Shown here: positions 19,010-27,673 of the stretch, piece after piece
How the letters are laid out: every line of letters begins with the position of its first letter
How positions within the stretch are numbered: position 1 is the first letter of the stretch
NCBI GenBank assembly: GCA_903872035.1
Contig: CAIQIZ010000009.1
Coordinates: forward strand, 71,299 to 107,865
Direction of reading: 5' to 3'
From: an uncultured bacterium
GTDB taxonomy: Bacteria; Patescibacteriota; Minisyncoccia; Phycocordibacterales; PALSA-1337
Length of the DNA stretch: 36,567 bases
Notes under the pieces: generated by a model
The model's input: the letters and a program-made list of their open reading frames with translations, nothing else
What the model was told of the DNA's origin: nothing
Databases searched by the model: none
Position numbers and translations under genes: made by a program

Positions 19010-19408
19010 TTATAAAGAAACGATATTTTTATACTCCTCATAATTCTCTCGAACCAACCTCTTCCATTCTGCCGTCTCGTTATGACCGCTCAAATCCGTT
19101 TTTCCGTAAACGAGTAGAACGCAAACCCTGCAGGTATCTTTATGGATCGCCACGATACATCTATTTCCCGAAGCGTGACGAGACACCTGCGTACCGTGAA
19201 CGCGAAACTCGGCTTTACATATCATAATATTGGAATCACGAGCGATCGTCTCAGCGATAGATGATTTGAACAATTCGTCGAAATTTACGAATTGTTGCAG
19301 AATACCTGCCCACGTACTGTCCCAAGCGCCTTTGTACTTTTTTGAGAAGCTCTTTATGAAATGGCGCTCGGCAAAGCGCTCAACAATGACGGTATAACTA
19401 GTAGACAT
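19010..19408 (-). CDS. RelE-like toxin, putative PanT-type
   Basis: VERFAERHFIKSFSKKYKGAWDSTW...ICKAEFRVHGTQVSRHASGNRCIVAIHKDTCRVCVLLVYGKTDLSGHNETAEWKRLV; overlaps the antitoxin by 11 bp. Confidence 0.75.
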   Translation of the reverse strand: MSTSYTVIVERFAERHFIKSFSKKYKGAWDSTWAGILQQFVNFDELFKSSIAETIARDSNIMICKAEFRVHGTQVSRHASGNRCIVAIHKDTCRVCVLLVYGKTDLSGHNETAEWKRLVRENYEEYKNIVSL

Positions 19409-20102
19409 CGCCGGGGTTTTCTTGAATTATGAGCTCGTAAGGGATCACCTCATTATCTCGACAAATAGTGTATGGCAATTGGTTGTGCGTGAAAGTCACG
19501 ATATCCTGCGTGTTTTTATCCTTCCATTTCTCGGCGATCTGCTCCATGAGCTTCTTTTCTTCGCCGGAAATAGTCGTGATTTTCTCATTCTTGTTGCTCT
19601 CTGACTCGCTGATCAAGAATACGTCTTTTTCACCCTCCTTAGTCCTTTCGACGTTGATCTTTCCTTCCCCTTCCAATTCATCTAGAACGCGAAAGAAAGT
19701 ATCCGGTACTGGTCCATATGCGAACTTCTTGTATTGCATACCGCTCATGCTTTCCAAGTTATCGTAGAACCATGCAAAGTCAGCCAAATATAGAAGTTTG
19801 GCTAGCTTAGTCTTTGTGACTTTTCCCCCACGAGTGCTCGATACCTTCATCCGCAGATATGCGAGTATCATCTGCTTATATTTCTCGACGTTCTCGATCG
19901 TCCCGGAAATGAGTTCGCTCAGACTTATGCCAAAAAACTTGGCAAGCTTCTGTGCTTCACCTAAATCGAGATCCTGCTTCTTCCCTGCCTCGATTGCAGT
20001 ATATGTGGGACGAGATACTCCTATCGCTTGGGCCACTTGCTCCTGCGAAAGACCCCTTTTTAAACGAAACTCTTTGAGTTTTTCTATATACTTGTTGGTC
20101 AT
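19398..20102 (-). CDS. HTH-XRE + Panacea (DUF4065/SocA-like) antitoxin
   Basis: KEFRLKRGLSQEQVAQAIGVSRPTYTAIEAGKK; TKTKLAKLLYLADFAWFYDNLESMSGMQYKKFAYGPVPDTFFRVLDEL. The ORF track starts at 20165; the promoter position favours 20102. Confidence 0.88.
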   Translation of the reverse strand: MTNKYIEKLKEFRLKRGLSQEQVAQAIGVSRPTYTAIEAGKKQDLDLGEAQKLAKFFGISLSELISGTIENVEKYKQMILAYLRMKVSSTRGGKVTKTKLAKLLYLADFAWFYDNLESMSGMQYKKFAYGPVPDTFFRVLDELEGEGKINVERTKEGEKDVFLISESESNKNEKITTISGEEKKLMEQIAEKWKDKNTQDIVTFTHNQLPYTICRDNEVIPYELIIQENPGDVY

Positions 20103-20140
20103 ATACCAACGAGTATATAGAACCAATGTAAAGAAGTCAA
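20082..20140 (-). promoter_or_regulatory. sigma70-like promoter plus palindromic operator overlapping the antitoxin start codon
   Basis: Minus strand TTGACT (20140-20135), 17 nt, TATACT (20117-20112), ATG at 20102. Inverted repeat TTCTATATACTTGTTGGT (20082-20099)/ACCAACGAGTATATAGAA (20105-20122), one wobble. Confidence 0.85.
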
Positions 20141-20265
20141 GCAATAATGGTTGATAACTTGACATTCTTAATACAGGGCTTAACTGCCGCTATTATTTCG
20201 CGACTACTTCATGAAACAGTAATATCGTCGTCTCAGAACTTAATCCTGCCATACACCGTAGCTCT

Positions 20266-22620
20266 CTAAAGTAGTCTCAATTTCAACGCCATCCAATCGC
20301 TCCAATCCCCTTTTTCGCACTTATCCCAATCATATTTCGGCTTGTCATTTATGAGCCACGAATCATAACGCTCGATAGCAATTCCACCGAACACCTTCTT
20401 GTTGCCTAGCTTAATGATAAATTTTTGGAGCGCCTCGGCTTTGGCTTTCGTATAGCTCAAACCGTCACGATCATTAGTCTCCTTAACCTCCAAGATAGCG
20501 ACGCGACCGTCCTTGAATCTGACGAGATAATCGGGATAGAAAGTGTATATGGAATTCTGATATTCATACTTAATACCAAAATAATCTAGCTTATTTTCGC
20601 CATTTTTCCACCACCAGTCGATCTTGGTAGAATTGTCATCAAGAAATTCCTCGAATTTCTTCTCCGGCGCGGAACGATCGATATTCAAGTAGCACGGCTC
20701 GTACGCATACTTCTTCATTCGGATCTTTTCATCGGCATATTCGTTGTAGAAAAGCTCCGGGCGAAGCTCGAATGTATAATGTTGTTCGCTTTCCTCGATG
20801 CGCTCGCGAATTTCCTGCTCCTTGACCGACACATAAGTATCGATTGCCAACGATAATATTCTCTCAAAATGTCCGCAATTCTTTTCATTCATAAAAACTT
20901 TCTGCGTAATAAGCATATTTTCTTCACTCCACTCTTTTGAGCCAAGCACTTCTTGGAACCAGATATAAATAGCCGATTTTACCGTTGGCACCGAGCGTTT
21001 GACGTTCTTGAATGGTCCGAGATTATTCTTGATGGTCTGTTCGAAAAATAACATGAGTTCATCCGCGGCTACCTGGAGCTTAGCCATAGCATCACTGTCG
21101 AGCTTTCCCTCCAGATTGTCGAAGTCCTTCACATCGACATGTGTATCAGCGATGATTTCCTGTTGATATTTCCTGATGTTGAGATCTACGCCTTTTGATT
21201 CAACCATCTTGGTATTTTCAGCCGGTTCATGTCTGCGTGATGTGCCAAAATAATCATCTGCGGCCTTCTCGAAGACTTTATGGAAGCTTGAGGTCACATC
21301 GCCGTAATCGGCACGAGCCTTATAATACGATTCGAGTTTGATTGGCTTATATCCCTTGATTCGTTCGGCTCGCAGATGCTTGATGATGTTCGGGTTGTAC
21401 TCCTCTTTTTTGACTGCAATCGAACGTAGGTTGGTGTAGATGTAACCTCGATTCAAGGACTCATTAGCATAATGACGCTGTTCCGGCATGCGCAATATAC
21501 GTCCAACAGTTTGGATCTCAAAAACGATATTGTGGGTTTCGCGGAATTTGACCAAAATATGGGCGCGCGGACAATCCCAGCCAGTGTCTATAGCTTGTTT
21601 GAAGATAAGAAATTCGATCTCATTATCCGGCTCGGCGATCCAGTCTATAAGCTCTGATTTTTGCTCGGCCAACCATATAGCCAGCTTGCCGTTGCCGTGA
21701 CCATTCTTCCTTTCGACAATATGTTTGTCAGCCAGAAATTTTTTAACTGCTTCGATCTTTTGTTCACCAGCTTCGGCCGTGGGAATCTGGACTAGCACCA
21801 ACGGATTGATATCCGAACCTTCTTTTTCAAAAGCCTTTTTGAGCTCCAAACGCTTGCGATACGCCGCTTCGAGCACAGCGGCCTGTGAATCATCCTCCGA
21901 CTGTGCGATTTTTTCTATATCTTCATTGATAATGATCTCTTTCTTAATCATTCCCTCGTCGATGACGTCTTTTGGTTCAACAAAAACGTAACCGGCTCCT
22001 CCTTTAGCAAGTTCTTGTGCGAAACCGACCTCTTGTTGTGGTCGTTTCGGCGTAGCGCTCATTTCAATAACGATGTCGGCACCGATGATATCACGTAACT
22101 CGTTTGCACGTCTGGTATCGGCGCTCACATGGCTTTCGTCAATGATGAGGATGATCTTGCGCTGCTCCCTTGTCTTTTCGAGCACGTCACGGAAATTGAT
22201 TTTTTCACCGTCTTTCATTATCAGGTTCTTCCACTCTCCACTTTCCTTATCCTTAGAACGCAACTTTTCCCAGTTCGCTACGATAACTTCATTCTGCACG
22301 ATTCGTTCTCGCCCACCACCAAATGCTTCTTCGACTAACGATACGCGAGGAAACCCGTTGAATATTTTCCCGAGCGAATGTTTACTTTGAACATGTAAAT
22401 CTCCCTTACCGATACTCATCCAAACGAAACAGATATCTTCTTTTGGAATCTCTTTGATCAGAGCCTCGATGAATTTAGCCATGATGACCGTCTTACCGCT
22501 TCCGGTCGGTGCTTGGAAGACACAGACTTCGCCCGGACCGTCATATCCGAGAAGCTCGACGGTCTTTTTGACCAGTTGGTCTACTGCTTTTTCTTGATAT
22601 GGTTTAAGCTCAATATTCAT
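20266..22620 (-). CDS. type III restriction enzyme Res subunit (SF2 helicase + PD-(D/E)XK)
   Basis: VFQAPTGSGKTVIMAKF, LIIDESHVSADT, IEMSATPKRP, QTVGRILRMPEQRHY, DYLVRFKDGRVAILEVKET. ATG at 22620 (MNIELKPYQEKAV) preferred over 22761. Confidence 0.93.
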   Translation of the reverse strand: MNIELKPYQEKAVDQLVKKTVELLGYDGPGEVCVFQAPTGSGKTVIMAKFIEALIKEIPKEDICFVWMSIGKGDLHVQSKHSLGKIFNGFPRVSLVEEAFGGGRERIVQNEVIVANWEKLRSKDKESGEWKNLIMKDGEKINFRDVLEKTREQRKIILIIDESHVSADTRRANELRDIIGADIVIEMSATPKRPQQEVGFAQELAKGGAGYVFVEPKDVIDEGMIKKEIIINEDIEKIAQSEDDSQAAVLEAAYRKRLELKKAFEKEGSDINPLVLVQIPTAEAGEQKIEAVKKFLADKHIVERKNGHGNGKLAIWLAEQKSELIDWIAEPDNEIEFLIFKQAIDTGWDCPRAHILVKFRETHNIVFEIQTVGRILRMPEQRHYANESLNRGYIYTNLRSIAVKKEEYNPNIIKHLRAERIKGYKPIKLESYYKARADYGDVTSSFHKVFEKAADDYFGTSRRHEPAENTKMVESKGVDLNIRKYQQEIIADTHVDVKDFDNLEGKLDSDAMAKLQVAADELMLFFEQTIKNNLGPFKNVKRSVPTVKSAIYIWFQEVLGSKEWSEENMLITQKVFMNEKNCGHFERILSLAIDTYVSVKEQEIRERIEESEQHYTFELRPELFYNEYADEKIRMKKYAYEPCYLNIDRSAPEKKFEEFLDDNSTKIDWWWKNGENKLDYFGIKYEYQNSIYTFYPDYLVRFKDGRVAILEVKETNDRDGLSYTKAKAEALQKFIIKLGNKKVFGGIAIERYDSWLINDKPKYDWDKCEKGDWSDWMALKLRLL

Positions 22621-24301
22621 AGATTTGTTTGTAGACATCCAAGATCTTCTGTGGAATTGGTTCCAGCGACACACCTTGCCAACCGGCAAATTCTGTCTTG
22701 GATAGACCGGATGGATCAAGCGTGAAACAATACAAGATCTTCTCGCCATCCATTTTTTCAAGCTCTTTTTTCAAAACCTGCAAACTTGTACGAGTGATGG
22801 AATGATAAACCGCCACTGTCTTATTCCCTTTTTGGAATATGCAGTAGTGATCAGTCTTTTGAACCTCATCAAACACCCCCTCGCGTAGACAGAGCATCTC
22901 CGTGCATTCGGCAGTGATTCGGGTTTTAAAGTCATCCCCATTATTGTTCTTTTTAACAAACTTCGTCTTGAAGTATTTTAGAGAACCACCTATTCCGCTG
23001 ATCGACTTATTGTCAATTTGGTCCTTATAACCCGTGATTATTGATTTGATCCTTGGATAGCAAACCTCTTCGCATATGCCATTTTCGTTGTTGGTACAGA
23101 GGATAAAAGACCGGTTTCCTTCATCCTTTTTATTTAGTTCCATCACAGCATGACCGGTAGTGCCAGAGCCGGCAAAATAATCCAATATTATTGCGTCCTT
23201 CTTATCTTTGGCTACAGCTAATAAACACTCCTTCACAACATTGATGGATTTCGGAAAAGCAAAAGTGTTCGGGCCTAAGATTCTCTTTATCAATTTTGTA
23301 CCATATTCACTGGCATCATACTTACTATCGATCCAGACTGTTTTATATCTATCCTCGTCCTTATAAAGATATATATCGAATTTACCCCTCACTTCTTTGA
23401 CCCGAAGAGCTTTGATGATTTCTTCTACAGAAGATCTTGAGTATCTCCATTTACGTTCATCCCCGGTAGAATCTATCGGCCAAATATAGATCGACCCATC
23501 TTTCTTTTTCTCGTTTATTCCTTTTGGATGAAATTTCTGATCAGGCACACCTCCAAAACCTGTTATTTTCCCATCTTTGACTATAATCGGGTAAAAACAT
23601 GTCCTTGCATCTGTCCGCATCGACTCACCTCCGCTGTCTCTAAGATTTCTCAAGGATGGATCTTCTCTCTCGTGCGTTGAGATATACTTTTTTCCGTCGC
23701 CAGGATACACGAAATATGCGTACTCATGACAATAGGAAAAATTTGTCCCTTGAATACCCCGTGGGTTATGCACGATTGAAACACAGACGATTTCATGTTT
23801 GGGAAATATTTCTTCGAGCATTATTCCAAGTCTCGGTTGTTCATTTTCGTCAATTGCACATATTAATGTGCCGTCCTCTTTAAGAAGTGATCTGGCGAGT
23901 ATAAGCCGCTTATTCATAAAGGAGATCCACTTGCTATGTCGATACGCATCTTCTTTCTCGACAAAGTTGTTATTATATTTCCAGCTTGTATCTCCGGTGT
24001 TATACGGCGGATCAATATAGATGACATCGACTTTTGCCTGATGTGTAAAATTTAGAACCGACAGAGCGTGGTAATTGTCGCCCTCAATGAGGAAATTGAC
24101 CGGCTTAGACGGATCCTTGTCGACAATCTCCTTGCCCTTAATTTCCTTCAAAACTGGTAGGGCGTTCTCCGCATCCTTTTCGAACTGTTCTTTTACTTTT
24201 TCTTCATCCCAAATGAGCCCGTATTTCTTACGGGATTCAAGTTTTTCGATGATTTTTATGAGCTCGGTTTTGTCGAGTTGGGAATAATCTTTTTCAGCCA
24301 T
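22610..24301 (-). CDS. type III DNA-methyltransferase Mod subunit
   Basis: VDVIYIDPPYNTGDTSWKYNNNF (DPPY), ILDYFAGSGTTGHAVMELN; beta-class order. Confidence 0.95.
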   Translation of the reverse strand: MAEKDYSQLDKTELIKIIEKLESRKKYGLIWDEEKVKEQFEKDAENALPVLKEIKGKEIVDKDPSKPVNFLIEGDNYHALSVLNFTHQAKVDVIYIDPPYNTGDTSWKYNNNFVEKEDAYRHSKWISFMNKRLILARSLLKEDGTLICAIDENEQPRLGIMLEEIFPKHEIVCVSIVHNPRGIQGTNFSYCHEYAYFVYPGDGKKYISTHEREDPSLRNLRDSGGESMRTDARTCFYPIIVKDGKITGFGGVPDQKFHPKGINEKKKDGSIYIWPIDSTGDERKWRYSRSSVEEIIKALRVKEVRGKFDIYLYKDEDRYKTVWIDSKYDASEYGTKLIKRILGPNTFAFPKSINVVKECLLAVAKDKKDAIILDYFAGSGTTGHAVMELNKKDEGNRSFILCTNNENGICEEVCYPRIKSIITGYKDQIDNKSISGIGGSLKYFKTKFVKKNNNGDDFKTRITAECTEMLCLREGVFDEVQKTDHYCIFQKGNKTVAVYHSITRTSLQVLKKELEKMDGEKILYCFTLDPSGLSKTEFAGWQGVSLEPIPQKILDVYKQIYEY

Positions 24302-24322
24302 ATATACATCGAATCATAGCAT

Positions 24323-26143
24323 TCATTTTTTGATTATTGAAGCATCATCTACTTTCTGCTTTTTAACTAGTGAAAGACACATAAGAACATGTATAAGACG
24401 ATTGGCAACATCCTCGCCCTCAAAAATTCCTTTGTTGATTCCATGAGCAAAATTATTCCTCAAATTCCAACCAACCCGCTCTGTTAACAACACCCGTAAA
24501 TAATATTCGATGTTTTCTCCCATCGTTCGAAAGACTGCTTTGATTAGACCACGACTGAGTAGTTGGTCTAAGCTGAGCACATCGTACCCACCTTCGTCAT
24601 TAGGCTTTATATAGGTGTGATTATTGATGCGATATAGGTTTCTAACCGCATCTTCAATTAAAGGTATGCTCAAACAACATGTGGTGAGATATCCTTTATC
24701 CCAAAAGGACTTTGACAGTTTAGAAATATAGCTTTTGTCTTCTGCTCTAAATACTGGGGATTGGAGTATGGCTTCGGTAAACTGCTCAGATGTATACAAT
24801 TGACGAATTTTTTCAAACGCCATCCTAAGAAATACCGCTTGGAAATGAAGATTGCGAGAAAAGTTTTCCAAGAGATGTTTATCGTAATCATCGTTAATAG
24901 GTCCGAACTTCACTATCGGATAGCCCTCCTCGGAGGCCATTACATGACCAACTAGGTACATCAACGGATGATCTTTAGAGAGATTGTTAAGCTGATCAAC
25001 TACTGACTGTTTCCTCAAGACAAAATTCCCTACTATCCTAGCGATGACAGTTTCTAACGAATTAGAGTTATTTTCACCAAAAATTGAACTGGTGAATTTA
25101 TCAATATTATCTTTAGTGAGCTTAATCTCCGTAGAGACTTCATGCATCGCGAATTTGCCACGCTCGCCGAGATTGCTCAATTCATTAACGATTCGTGCGC
25201 GAGCATCTTTAGCAAACTGGAATGAAATATATTCGAGATAAATATTAATAAGTTTTTCAAGATAATTGCTTACGAGCATCCCATCTGAATTTGCATATTT
25301 GTTTTTTCGGAATGCAGCTTCAAGATTATCAATTACTCTTTTAAGATTCTCTTCATCCTTAGTAGCTGAATAATATGGAGCAAGTAATCTAACCGCGCAT
25401 TCAACACACCATGGGTCTGGATCTTCTAGTGCCATCAGCCTCTTCAGACGATCTTCCAGATCTGCAAGTAATTTATTTTTCTCATCATCTTTTATAATGA
25501 TTTTCCCCGTCTTATCCAAAACCAACCATTGGAATGCATAACCCCAAAGACCCGGTTTATCATCTTCGGTGTATTTCTTTTCAATAGTAATAACCGTTTC
25601 AATAAGCCCTTGTATTCTCGTTGAGTCGTTGATTTTGATCGCTAATCCTAGAGATCGATCCAGTTTATCCTTACAACCCAAACCATCGTCTAATCCGGAA
25701 TTACAGATTTCAATAGCAGAATCTATGACCTTTTGCGCAACGGTGAAATCAATACTTTTATTCAAGACTACGGGCTCGAAATCAAATACCAAGTCGGCAT
25801 ATCGATATGCCAAAATTGGATGCTTGCATTCATCTGCGCGTTTTCTCCAATAAGCTAGAATCTCCTGATCAACCTGTTTTATGCTAGGAAATTCCGTAAA
25901 TTGCCCTTGATCATTTTTCCATACGATCATTGGTCCATGATATGTGCCCCAACCAACATTATTGTTCGGATATTGAGCCATGAACTGAAAAGCTATATAT
26001 TCTGCCAATTCTTCCTTGTCGGTGAGTTTTTCTTGTTTTGCGTTTAGGATTTCGCCTATTTTTTCGCCAAGAACATAATCCTCGATTGGCTCGATTTTCC
26101 TTTCTAGATCCGCAAAATAATCCTGTAACGATTTCCTAATCAT
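24323..26143 (-). CDS. DUF4209-like protein with C-terminal HEPN-type RxxxxH motif
   Basis: C-terminal GENIEYYLRVLLTERVGWNLRNNFAHGINKGIFEGEDVANRLIHVLMCLSLV; RNNFAH fits HEPN Rx4H. Confidence 0.7.
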   Translation of the reverse strand: MIRKSLQDYFADLERKIEPIEDYVLGEKIGEILNAKQEKLTDKEELAEYIAFQFMAQYPNNNVGWGTYHGPMIVWKNDQGQFTEFPSIKQVDQEILAYWRKRADECKHPILAYRYADLVFDFEPVVLNKSIDFTVAQKVIDSAIEICNSGLDDGLGCKDKLDRSLGLAIKINDSTRIQGLIETVITIEKKYTEDDKPGLWGYAFQWLVLDKTGKIIIKDDEKNKLLADLEDRLKRLMALEDPDPWCVECAVRLLAPYYSATKDEENLKRVIDNLEAAFRKNKYANSDGMLVSNYLEKLINIYLEYISFQFAKDARARIVNELSNLGERGKFAMHEVSTEIKLTKDNIDKFTSSIFGENNSNSLETVIARIVGNFVLRKQSVVDQLNNLSKDHPLMYLVGHVMASEEGYPIVKFGPINDDYDKHLLENFSRNLHFQAVFLRMAFEKIRQLYTSEQFTEAILQSPVFRAEDKSYISKLSKSFWDKGYLTTCCLSIPLIEDAVRNLYRINNHTYIKPNDEGGYDVLSLDQLLSRGLIKAVFRTMGENIEYYLRVLLTERVGWNLRNNFAHGINKGIFEGEDVANRLIHVLMCLSLVKKQKVDDASIIKK

Positions 26144-26910
26144 AAATCAGTTTTTATCATGCTCTTAACTTTCTTATAATTTTCTGTCTCCATCATTTCT
26201 GCCTTGAGCCTATTATTTTGATCGACCAAGGTCTTAAATCTTGGTCCAAAATCATCAATGAACTTGAAGACTTTATATTTCTGATTTACACCGTAAAACA
26301 GGTCAAGTAACCCCATTGCTGTATTAGCGACAAACCACAGGTCAGTCTTAATCCAGTAATCGTTTTCTGGATCAAAAAAAGTCGTCCTAAAACCAGGATC
26401 TTCTATCGGTTTCATCTCAAAATTCTGAAATGCGTAAGTAATATTAGAATGGGCTCCAGCGCCACTGATCATCTTTTTCAGCCTTTTTGTTTCATCAGCT
26501 TTCACTTTGAAATTTTCGTCCAACCATTTGTACATTGCTTTTTCGTGTTTGTCTTCTACAGAAATAAACCCATTTTTATCCTTATCATAGAATTTCCCCT
26601 CCTCTTCATTCCCCATTGCATACGCTGCCCACTGCGCGGCTTCTATTACATATCTTAGATTCATGTTTGCCTGAATATGGTGCCTACGTATTGCAGAAAA
26701 TAAAGCTAGAGTCAAATATTTCTCAATTTGGAAAATGAATGCCATAGATATGAATTTAGCCGGATCATCCATTGATTTGATGAAATCATTGAATAAACCA
26801 TTAAATTCTGAGGCGTTTATGAAATACTCACCGTAGCATTCAGACCCGTGTAAGATCATTTGGCTTTCGCTTTCGATAATATCTCCAACTGTGTCCTGTT
26901 TGAATTTCAT
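26140..26910 (-). CDS. hypothetical helical protein coupled to the HEPN-like gene
   Basis: 256-aa ORF; 4-bp overlap with the downstream gene suggests translational coupling. Confidence 0.75.
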   Translation of the reverse strand: MKFKQDTVGDIIESESQMILHGSECYGEYFINASEFNGLFNDFIKSMDDPAKFISMAFIFQIEKYLTLALFSAIRRHHIQANMNLRYVIEAAQWAAYAMGNEEEGKFYDKDKNGFISVEDKHEKAMYKWLDENFKVKADETKRLKKMISGAGAHSNITYAFQNFEMKPIEDPGFRTTFFDPENDYWIKTDLWFVANTAMGLLDLFYGVNQKYKVFKFIDDFGPRFKTLVDQNNRLKAEMMETENYKKVKSMIKTDL

Positions 26911-26956
26911 AATTGCTTAATTGTATCACGCGTTGAATGTAATAATCTTTAATTCC

Positions 26957-27125
26957 TCCCCGCCCCCGCCCGAAAAAACAGGTGGACCGGCGCGGCATTC
27001 CTCCCCGAACCCCTCCTGCCGCGCCGTCCGAACCCAGCGCCGAGCGCAGCGACGGCGCAATGAGCGACTCATGCCTCCGGATTCGCGGCGAAAAATGTTC
27101 GAACTTTGTTCAAAAATGCGCACAA
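26957..27125 (-). repeat. repeat A copy 2 (inverted relative to 13693-13862)
   Basis: Reverse complement matches copy 1 over ~110 bp nearly identically, then a variable hairpin, then cctgttttttcgggcgggggcggg. Confidence 0.95.
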
Positions 27126-27312
27126 TTTCGCAGAAAACTCAAAATCGTCGGGAATGGGCGAGGGGCGTCGCAATTGTGGAGGGCGGGGCGGCATTCCTCC
27201 CCAGACCCCTCCTGCCGCCCCGCCCGCTTCCTTGCTGGCGTTTTTGGGGATTTCCGAGACGAAGGCGAAGGGTGCCCGAGGCGAAAAAACCAGGGCGCGG
27301 TCGCGGACGAGT
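27119..27312 (-). repeat. repeat B copy 2 (inverted relative to 29044-29238)
   Basis: Reverse complement actcgtccgcgaccgcgccctggttttttcgcc...cgacgattttgagttttctgcgaaattgtg is almost identical to 29044-29236. Confidence 0.95.
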
Positions 27313-27371
27313 CGGATTCTCACCGGCTACTATTTTCTAAATCGCAAACACAAATCACATTCATTCCTGTA

Positions 27372-27563
27372 GCTCGAAGCGGCCCACTTCCGCTTCCGCA
27401 TAGTCTCTGGCGCGCCTCACGCGCACACCCGCATGGCCGCTCCGCTTCCGTCGAGCTCTGCCTTTGTGGAGCAGAGCTCCACAGGCGTCGCGAAATGCCA
27501 TGCCGGTGTGGCGCTAGGCGCGAACTGATTTCGTGAGAAGAAGCGGAACTCGGCCGCTTCTCG
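27372..27563. repeat. long imperfect hairpin upstream of serine recombinase 1
   Basis: GAAGCGGCC 27376-27384/GGCCGCTTC 27552-27560; TTCCGCTTC 27388-27396/GAAGCGGAA 27540-27548; CGCGCC 27411-27416/GGCGCG 27517-27522; GCGCACACCCGCATGGC 27421-27437/GCCATGCCGGTGTGGCGC 27497-27514; TGTGGAGC 27465-27472/GCTCCACA 27476-27483. Confidence 0.9.
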
Positions 27564-27673
27564 ACAAAGTTAGCGGTATCAGTGGAGCGGTGTGCGTTAT
27601 GCACTGCTTACGCACAGATTATTTGAGGAATTGCTTCTTGACTTCAAGATTTATTGGTATGCTTATAGTTAGC

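Noticed and set aside
26921-27604. ORFs 26921-27340, 26982-27536, 27106-27372, 27069-27323 and 27320-27604
   Set aside because: They lie in GC-rich repeats and hairpins, overlap on both strands, and have low-complexity Arg/Pro/Gly composition; explained by repeats A/B and the hairpin.
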